Shown here: piece after piece, positions 56,409-64,000 of the stretch
Position numbering within the stretch: position 1 is the first letter of the stretch
Layout of the letters: the number at the start of each line of letters is the position of its first letter
Source: Ricinus communis
Lineage: Eukaryota > Streptophyta > Magnoliopsida > Malpighiales > Euphorbiaceae
DNA: 64,000 bases
Assembly (NCBI RefSeq): GCF_019578655.1
Contig: NC_063265.1
Span: 62,001-126,000 of the forward strand
Reading direction: 5' to 3'
The notes under the pieces: generated by a model
Told to the model about the DNA's origin: nothing
Databases searched by the model: none
Seen by the model: the letters and a program-made list of their open reading frames with translations, nothing else
Made by a program: the position numbers and the translations under genes

Positions 56409-57712
56409 TGTAATACCCCGAATTTTTATATGTTTAATAATGAATTATTTTTCCATATCCAATTAGTTTGATTTTTAAGGAGTTAATTAAATAAATTATT
56501 TGAGGAATAAATTATATTTTTTTATTTAGTTATTCAAAATTTTCCCAAATGCATATTTATATAAGTAAAATTATGGTAGAAATTGTAAGGGATGTTTTTA
56601 TAAAAGAATTTTGAAAAAATTTGTATTATAATTGATTAGTAGTATTAAATTTTAAGTTGGAAATTGATTATTTAATTTAATTTAATTGTGTGTAGGATTT
56701 AATTGGAAATTTGTTTTGGAATAAGGATTGACAGTATAATGTTATTTTTATGAGGGTTTAATGGAAATTTGTGAGCTTGGTATTTTTGTAAATAAATATG
56801 TCGGTCAGGGGTATTTATGTAATTATGTATGTTCAATAATTCGGATTTGGCCCAAATTAAATAGTTAGGGGCTTAATTGAAAGGCTAAAAAGAAGTTTGG
56901 GGGTCAAATTGGAATTCATGGGATGAAATTGTAAGTAATTAAGAAAGTTGAGGGACCAAGTTGTAATAAGAAAAGTTCGGGGGCCTAATGTCGATATTGA
57001 AAGGAATGGAAGTCGAGGGAAGAAGAAGAGAGGAAGAGAGATGTCGGGAGAGAGAGGCGTGCGGAGGAAGGAGTCATGCTGGCAGGTCGACTGTACCGAA
57101 TTTTTATATGTTTACTAATGAATTATTTTTCCATATCTAATTAGTTTTATTTTTAAAGAGTTAATTAAATAAATTATTTGAGGAATAAATTATATTTTTT
57201 ATTTAGTTATTCAAAATTTTCCCAAATGCATATTTATATATAAGTAAAATTATATATTGGAAAATTATGGTAGAAATTGTAAGGGATGTTTTTATAAAAG
57301 AATTTTGGAAAAAATTTGTATTATAATTGATTAGTAGTATTAAATTTTAAGTTGGAAATTGATTATTTAATTTAATTTAATTGTGTGTTAGGACTAAATT
57401 GGAAATTTATTTTGGAATAAGGATTAAAAGTATAATGTTATTTTTATGGGGTTTTAATGGAAATTTGTGAGTTTGGTATTTTTGTAAATAAATATGTCGG
57501 TAGGGGTATTTTTGTAATTATGTATTTTCAATAATTCGGATTTGGCCCAAATTAAATAGTTAGGGGCTTAATTGAAAGGCTAAAAAGAAGTTTGGGGGTT
57601 AAATTGGAATTCTGCAGGATGAATTTGTAAGTAATTAAGAAAGTTGAGGGACCAAGTTGTAATAAGAAAAAGTTCGGGGGCCTAATGTCGATATTGAAAG
57701 GAAAGAAAATCG

Positions 57713-58160
57713 GGGAGAGAGAGAGAGAGGGTGATGGCCGAAGAAGAAGAGGAGGAAGCGTCGTCGTCGGTGGGGAGCAGCGCAGAGCGGCGTCTGGCCG
57801 CCGGCGCTTCCCGTTCCGGCCGAGTATCGGCTCCTCAAAGGCTCTCTTTGCGGCCGGGAGACGGAAGATCCGGTGGAGAGAGAAAATGGTGGCGGCTTTT
57901 AGGTTTTTCCGGCGAGGATGGACGATCGGAGGACGTATCCCGACTCTCCTCACCAAGCTTCGCGATGGCACTGGTTTCGTGGCGATCGGACTTCGTTTGC
58001 AAATCGACGGTCGAGATCGTCCGCAAATTTCTTCGGATGATCGGGTGTCGGATCGAAAAATCGAAAGCAGGGATCGTCATCGGCCGTTGTGAGTCCGATG
58101 GTGTGTTCGGATCGTCAATCGGACTCGTGGTTGGAGAAGCGATCGAGCGTCCCCGGTAAT
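57713..58160 (+). other. GC-rich block of LTR copy II
   Basis: Follows an AG microsatellite (57713-57730). Homologous to 3140-3600 in its second half (AATCGACGGTCGAGATCGTC) but with a different first half (GAAGAAGAGGAGGAAGCGTC). The 142-codon open frame at 57731-58159 is a by-product of high GC in my view. Confidence 0.5.
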
Positions 58161-58995
58161 TATCTTTGGCCCGTTGATTTTGGAATTCTTGGTTTAATTG
58201 TGTCTATTGGATTATATTGAGTATTTGATGATTTTTGTGAGTCATAAATAATTGTCAGTTTACCGCCATAGTTGTGTTTTTGTCTTTGTGTGAGGTCGGA
58301 AATAGTGAAGTTTGGGGACCCGACTCCCGTTGTTTGAATTGTTGGATATTTGAAGTGTTCTTCTGGCAGGTCCTGGACCCGTTTTTACGGGGGGTAATGT
58401 TCATGTTGTAGGGAGGTTCTCACGGATTTCTAGAATTCTCCAGAGTCGAGATTCTTATGAGTCTAGACCTAGGATTAATGATCGATTGTCTCAACGTTTT
58501 GATAAATTGTTTTCCGTGACTAGATTGTCCGTTTGTTCGGCTCGCTCCAATCGAGGCACCGGAGCAGAGCTAGGAGGTCGCCCAATCCTGTGAGTTAAAG
58601 TCATTTAATCATTGTACTATTGCTAAGTTTGATTTTAATATGATATTTTGGAAGTTTATGCATAATATGGTTATTAGTATCACAACATAAATAATTTTAC
58701 TTGATTATTAATTATTGAAAATAATATAAATATTATTATTAGTAACGTTATAATAATACAGATATTATTATTCGTCGGTGCACGTTGCCTTATCCTAAAT
58801 TTTTAATCTTTATTTCCGATATGTGTTGAATGATTTCATTAGACAATGATATTTATTAAATGTGGTGATTGCGATTTGGGAAACGTGGCTTGTAGAACAT
58901 GCCGCCCCGATGGGTTACATCAGATCGTGATCATGGACATGTAATCGGATTGTTATGGGTTTGCCCACGAGCATGGCTCTGATTTGTGTAAATTC

Positions 58996-59225
58996 GCCGG
59001 AGGTAAGGTCCCCGGTCGAGCATTGCTCTCGGGCTTATTTGGATACTTAAGTGACCAGTGGGTAAGGTCCCCGGTCGAGCATTGCTCTCGAAGCCAGTCT
59101 TATTGGATTAAGAGAGCCGAATGGCTACTAGATTTCTTATTTGGATACTTAAGTGACCGGAGGTAAGGTCCCCGGTCGAGCATTGCCTTATTGGATTAAG
59201 AGAGCCGAATGGCTACTAGATTTTG
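58996..59225 (+). repeat. Subterminal repeat cluster, LTR copy II
   Basis: Three units of GAGGTAAGGTCCCCGGTCGA type (about 58999, 59061 and 59160), shorter than at 4471 because of small deletions. Confidence 0.75.
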
Positions 59226-59847
59226 GGGTTTAGGGTTCTACCGAGCCACTCGTCCCGTGAAAAGTAAAAATATATTTTTATTTATTTATTTATTAATTTT
59301 TTGGTATGATTATAATATGGATTGTATTTACGTGCATGGTTGATATTTTGATTCGAATGATTAATATTTTATGTGAAGGAAATAGTAGGGTATGATTATA
59401 GTATGGTTTGATATAATCGATTTGAATAATCTATGTTTTTTTTTTTTAAGAAGCAATATTCCCGGATTATTTGATTTTAACTCACTCTAGACCGAGTCAT
59501 TTTATTTTTCATATTCGTGACCGTTAGTCCTCTCGCGACTCTTATTCAAGAACTCCTTCATCATCGGGTGATGTATTTGATTTGGTATGTAAATTGGTAA
59601 ATCTTAGATTCTCCGCAGTAGTAATAGTAGATGTATCAGTTTGTAAATTTTCCGAGCTTGGTCTCGCCCTAATTTTTCCGGTAGACCAAGTAATTTTGTA
59701 AAGTGTAACTATTAAGATAAATTGTGGCTTTAATAATATTATTTGAGATGAGATTTGTTTAAATCCGGTGAGTGTCGGGGCTTACTACGGGTTTCGGTGG
59801 CCTTAAGCCTACCCATTCCCTAGCCCACGGCCCAGTGGGTCGTGATA

Positions 59848-60298
59848 ACGGCAGCCTCGCGAGGAAGAAGATGGCCGAAGCTTCCTCGCTGCGCTTCGCG
59901 CTGGTCACCGATCTTGGTGCCGATCGACTCCTCTCGGCCTCGGCTTTGTTTTGGCAAGCATGATGTCGACAATGGTGGCCGGAAACCAAGATCCGGTAGA
60001 GAGAGAAAATGGAGGCAGCCGAGGTTTTGGGTTTTTCCGTGAGCTCCCGTGAGCTATGGAAGATCGGAGGACGTATCCCGACTCTCCTCGGCTCTCAAGC
60101 TTCAAATGGCACCGGTTTCGTGGGCGATCGGGCTTCGAATCGACGGTCGAGATCGTCCGCAAATCTCCCGGATGATCGGGTGTCGATCGGAAAATCAAAA
60201 GCGGGGATCGTCTTCAGTTGTTGTAAGTTCGATGGTGTGTTCGGATCGTCGATCGGACTCCCGGCCGGGCGAGTCGACCGAGCGATCGAGCGTCTTTA
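59848..60298 (+). other. GC-rich block at the start of LTR copy III
   Basis: The first 140 bases (GCTTCCTCGCTGCGCTTCGC, GTCACCGATCTTGGTGCCGA) differ from the blocks in the other two copies; from about 59998 (GGTAGAGAGAGAAAATGGAG) homology to 57880-58160 resumes. Hence the middle of the block is the variable part of this LTR family. Confidence 0.6.
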
Positions 60299-61164
60299 AT
60301 TTTCTTTGGCCCGTTAATTTTAGAAATTCTTGGTTTAATTGTGTCTATTGGATTATATTGAGTATTTGATGATATTGTGAGTCAAAATAATTGTCCGGTT
60401 ACCGCCTTGTGTTTTGTCTTTGTGAGTCGGGAAATAGTGAAGTTTGGGGACCCGACTCCCGTTGTTTAAATTGTTGGATATTTAGAGTGTTTTTCCGGGT
60501 GTCCCGGACCCATTTTTACGGGGGGTAATGTTCGTGTTGTAGGGGAGGTTCACGAATTTTCAGTAGTTCCCGAGTCGAGATTCTTAGACAGTCGATACCC
60601 TGGAATCTAGACCTAGGATCTATTGTAATTGTTTCATCGTTTTGATAAATTGTTTTCCGTGACTAGATTGTCAGTTCGTTCGGCTCGCTCCTACCGAGGC
60701 ACCGGAGCAGAGCTAGGAGGTCGCCAAACCTGTGAGTTAAAGTCATTTAATCATTGCACTATTGCTAAGTCTGAATTTAATATGCTATTTTGGAAGTTTA
60801 TGTTTAACATGGTTACTAATATCTCAACGTAATTAATTTTACTGGATTATTAATTATTGAAGATAATATGAGTATTATTATAGTAATGTTATAATAATTC
60901 CAAATATTATCAGTTTTCCACCTGAGCTGCCTGATGTTTTACTCTTAATTGTTAATCATTAATTTGATATGGTTGAATGACTTCATTATACAATGATATT
61001 TATTAAATGGATGATTGTGTCTTGGGAAACGTGGCTTGTAGAACATGTCGCCTGATGGGTTACATCAGGACCGCGTGCGCACCGGTAATGATCATGGACA
61101 TGTAATAAGATTTTCATGGGTTTGCCCTGGTCGAGCATGGCTCTCTGGGCTGATTTGTGTAAAT

Positions 61165-61395
61165 TGCCGGAGGTAAGGTCCCTGGTCGAGCATTGCTCTC
61201 GGGCTTATTTGGATACTTAAGTGACCAGATCGGAGGTAAGGTCCCCGGTCGAGCATTGCCTTATTGGATTAAGAGAGCCGAATGGCTACTAGATTTCTTA
61301 TTTGGATACTTAAGTGACCGGAGGTAAGGTCCCCGGTCGAGCATTGCTCTCAAGCTGCCTTATTGGATTAAGAGAGCCGAATGGCTACTAGATTT
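61165..61395 (+). repeat. Subterminal repeat cluster, LTR copy III
   Basis: Units of the GAGGTAAGGTCCC(T/C)GGTCGAGCATTG type at about 61170, 61233 and 61320. Confidence 0.75.
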
Positions 61396-61962
61396 TGGGG
61401 TTTAGGGTTCTGAGCCACTCGTCCCGTAAAAGTAAATATATATTTTTATTTATTTATTTATTATGGTATTTGATTATAATGTGATTTGTATTTACGTGCA
61501 TGGTTTGATATACCGATTCGAATAATCTATATTTTCCGAGAAGAATGCAATAGTCCCGGATTATTTGATTTTAACTCACTCTAGACCGATACCTCATTTT
61601 TACTATTTTCGGATTCGTGATCGTTAGTCCTCTCGCGACTCTTATTCAAAGAATCCGACTCCTTCATCATCGGGTGATGTATTTGATTTGGTATGTAAAT
61701 TGGTAAATCTTAGATGTTCCGTGAGTAATAGTAGATGTATCAGTTTGTAATTTTCCGAGCCTTGGGTCTCGCCCTAGTTTTTCCGGGTAGACCAAGTAAT
61801 TTTGTAAAGTGTAACTATTAAGATAAATTGTGGCTTTAATAATATTAATTTGAGATGAGATTTGTTTAAGTCAGTGAGTGTCAGGCTTACTACGGGTTTC
61901 GGTGGCCTTACGCCTACCCATTCCCTAGTGCCGGTCACGGGCCCACGGGTGGAGTCGTGACA

Positions 61963-61967
61963 CCTAG
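61963..61967. other. Target-site duplication, right, LTR array
   Basis: CCTAG, identical to 56404-56408. Confidence 0.8.
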
Positions 61968-62632
61968 CCAAATACAAAAATAATACAAAAAACTAGTAAT
62001 TCACATCAAAGGTCAACTATCCAAATCAATTTATTTGTTATTACAGTCAAGCTTATTATGATGGAGTTATATCTAGGATGCTCATAAACGAGCTCTTAAC
62101 TTTAAAAGTTTTATTTTATGAGATGATAATTTAATTTTATTATAAATTTTTTAGATTGATCTTTCATATGAGTTTATCTTTTTCACTGTAAGTTTAGAAT
62201 TCTTTTAAAAATACTATATCGATTATTAAAATAACATTTATACAATACTCTTCTAGAAACTAAATGTACATTTAAAACTCTTAAAGAATCTCTTACAAAA
62301 GTAGGAAGAAAACTAATCAATGAAATCTAAATTAGTTTCAACAATGATCTTGAAAGTAAAATCAAATATTATATAAGAAAATTAAAAATAATATATATGT
62401 TTTGATTATTTCAAATTTGATTATGAACAATTAAAATTTTTGTTTCGTAGATATTTGTATGATTTAGTCAATTTTGAGTTAGAGTTATATAGAAACCATT
62501 TTGGGAGTCTTTATCCATTTAAAAGTTTTCTTTCTAGATTTTTGAAATTGAGAAGTAAAAAAGAAACTCAAAAATTGGTATATATTTTCATTAAAGACAC
62601 AGAAAATAGAATATTTTATATGTAAAAATATA
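61968..62632. other. AT-rich spacer, no gene seen
   Basis: Continuation of the target into which the LTR array inserted. The open frame 62440-62625 (+) has no recognisable domain and strongly biased AT-rich codons. Confidence 0.5.
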
Positions 62633-63825
62633 GGTAAAATTCATCTCTAGGTCCTTGTATTTTTCGACTTTATTTTACTTAGTCCCTAATAATCGATTGC
62701 ATTTTAATAAATTCTTGTACTTTTATTTTTATGACTTTTAAGTTATTTCATTAGGAGCATGCATACGAACGTCATTAATATGAGTGAGTATAAGAAAATT
62801 ATGCCAATAAGATAATAAACTTTTCAACTTTAGTTCATTGGGTCTCTAAATTTTTCTTGTTATTCTAAAGAATCCCTAAACTTTTTAATTTTGGTTCATT
62901 AGGTCTCTAAAAGTTTATATAATGTTTTATTATATTTTTCGCATTCAAACATTATTTCAGTCTTGATTCACTATATGTCATTGGATTTAATATAAAAGAT
63001 CTTGAGTTTGTATAAGAGAATTATCGTGCACTTATTCTGTCTCATTTTCAACTCCTTTTATTTAATGTGAAAAAATATTTTCATAAATTTGCAAAGCGAG
63101 ATGATTCGTTAAATTTATATTTCTCTCAAAAAAATTCTCTTTATCTCAATGCATCCTAAAAAATTTGTGAGATTTCAAGTCCAATAATATTTAATCAATA
63201 GTGTTACTTTATTTTTATTTTACAAGCTAATTTTTCTTAATATATGTCAACCTCAGCAATTTATTAAATTGATGTTCATCATCCAAATATGGTGATGATC
63301 TTTTTTGAAATAAATTATTATTTATCAATTTAGAAGGGGATTTTTTGAATTGCATGTATCATACAAAGATGACACTGCACCTAGAGACAAATTAATTTTA
63401 GAAAAAAATTAATTTTCTATTAAGTTTTATACTAAGTTGCTTAATTTCTCTTTAGTTTCTCAACTTCAATATTTTTATATTACTTTCATTTTTTGCCTCT
63501 TTTGCATTATTTTTCTATTTCGTCATTTATTTTTAAATATTTTTGGAAAAAAACTCTCAAAATTAATATACATTTATGTAAGTAATTAAAAAATTAATAA
63601 TAAAAGTTTAGAGATTCTCAAAATAAAATAAATTTTTACGAATCTAATGCACCAGAATTAAATATTTTATTGGCATCTTTAACGGCGTCTGTAAGCACGC
63701 CCTTGATGGAAAGGACTTAAAAATGACAAAAGTAAAAGTATAAGAATTTATTAAAAAGCAATCAACCATTAGGGATTAAATAAAATAAAATAAAAAAGTA
63801 TAATGACTAAAATATGAGATTTGCC
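62633..63825. mobile_element. Long-TIR foldback element, Mutator-like in structure
   Basis: The left arm begins GGTAAAATTCATCTCTAGGT; the right arm, in reverse, begins GGCAAATCTCATATTTTAGT, and the two continue to pair for about 200 bases (CGATTGCATTTTAATAAATT against TGATTGCTTTTTAATAAATT). The flanks AAAAATATA (62624-62632) and AAAAACATA (63827-63835) look like a 9-bp duplication with one change, the size made by Mutator-type transposases. No transposase gene inside, so non-autonomous. Confidence 0.7.
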
Positions 63826-63835
63826 AAAAAACATA

Positions 63836-64000
63836 TAAAATGGTGTCTATCACATAATAAAATTTTGGATTTCACATAATAATATTTTGAAAAATATTAT
63901 GAATTATAAATATTAAGTGAGACACTAAATTTATATCATGAATCTATTTAGAATGTAATCTACTTTACATATATATCAATTATGTATAGAAAAAGAATTG
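63836..64000. other. AT-rich sequence at window end
   Basis: No feature recognised. Confidence 0.4.

Larger units (their letters stand above)
56409..61962 (+). mobile_element. Tandem array of three Tekay-like LTR copies without interior
   Basis: Copy I, 56409-57091, is the first 680 bases of the LTR. Copy II, 57092-59847, runs from just after the LTR start (TGTACCGAATTTTT) to a slightly altered end (GGGTCGTGATA). Copy III, 59848-61962, starts within the GC-rich block and ends GGAGTCGTGACA. All are plus orientation. The outer ends carry a perfect 5-bp duplication CCTAG (56404-56408 and 61963-61967), so the assembly behaves as one insertion. No primer site, gag or polymerase is present. Open frames in the GC-rich parts are not called. 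Confidence 0.85.

Overview
The window reads as nuclear DNA of a flowering plant, almost certainly a eudicot. It is AT-rich and packed with plant LTR retrotransposons (Athila/Tat and Tekay-like Ty3/gypsy, SIRE-like and other Ty1/copia, a Cassandra-type 5S-bearing LTR), a LINE scrap and long-TIR foldback elements. Only one credible host gene is present. A member of the Malpighiales is my guess from general appearance; no species can be fixed by eye. I see no bacterial, plastid or mitochondrial features, no CRISPR array and no operon.

Layout. 1-1950: 3' internal fragment of an Athila-like element (+). 2431-6440: a 2.9 kb Tekay-like LTR, its initiator-Met primer site and about 1 kb of non-coding interior. 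6440-10682: AT-rich spacer. 10683-14086: copia relics on both strands. 15785-16040: RNase H end of a LINE (-). 17484-18606: a three-exon gene for a 75-residue CYSTM-type cysteine-rich tail protein, the only host gene. 19091-32815: element E, an Athila-type retrotransposon (-) bounded by TTAGT duplications. Inside E lies a second Athila-type element D (-, about 23137-31137), and inside D's LTR lies a solo LTR of a third family, A. 33052-38802: a short non-autonomous element of family A (-) with AGAAG duplications. 38808-40570: two foldback elements. 40965-41360: a Cassandra-type solo LTR with a 5S rRNA-like core and AGTCG duplications. 42340-51383: a Tekay-like element G (-) with decayed gag-pol. 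51385-56340: a decayed copia element K (+). 56409-61962: three LTR copies in tandem without any coding interior, bounded by CCTAG duplications. 62633-63825: another foldback element with a 9-bp duplication.

No coding unit except the CYSTM gene looks functional. The polyproteins carry stops and frameshifts, several at codons where the family normally has Gln (CAG to TAG), as expected of methylated, silenced copies. The interest lies in rearrangement: a 324-bp perfectly identical inverted pair of LTR ends 9.2 kb apart, a chimeric LTR, a polymerase-end segment duplicated inside an LTR, a coding-free LTR array that carries a single target-site duplication, and a palindrome within a palindrome. 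I did not find evidence for a new defence, toxin or biosynthetic system.
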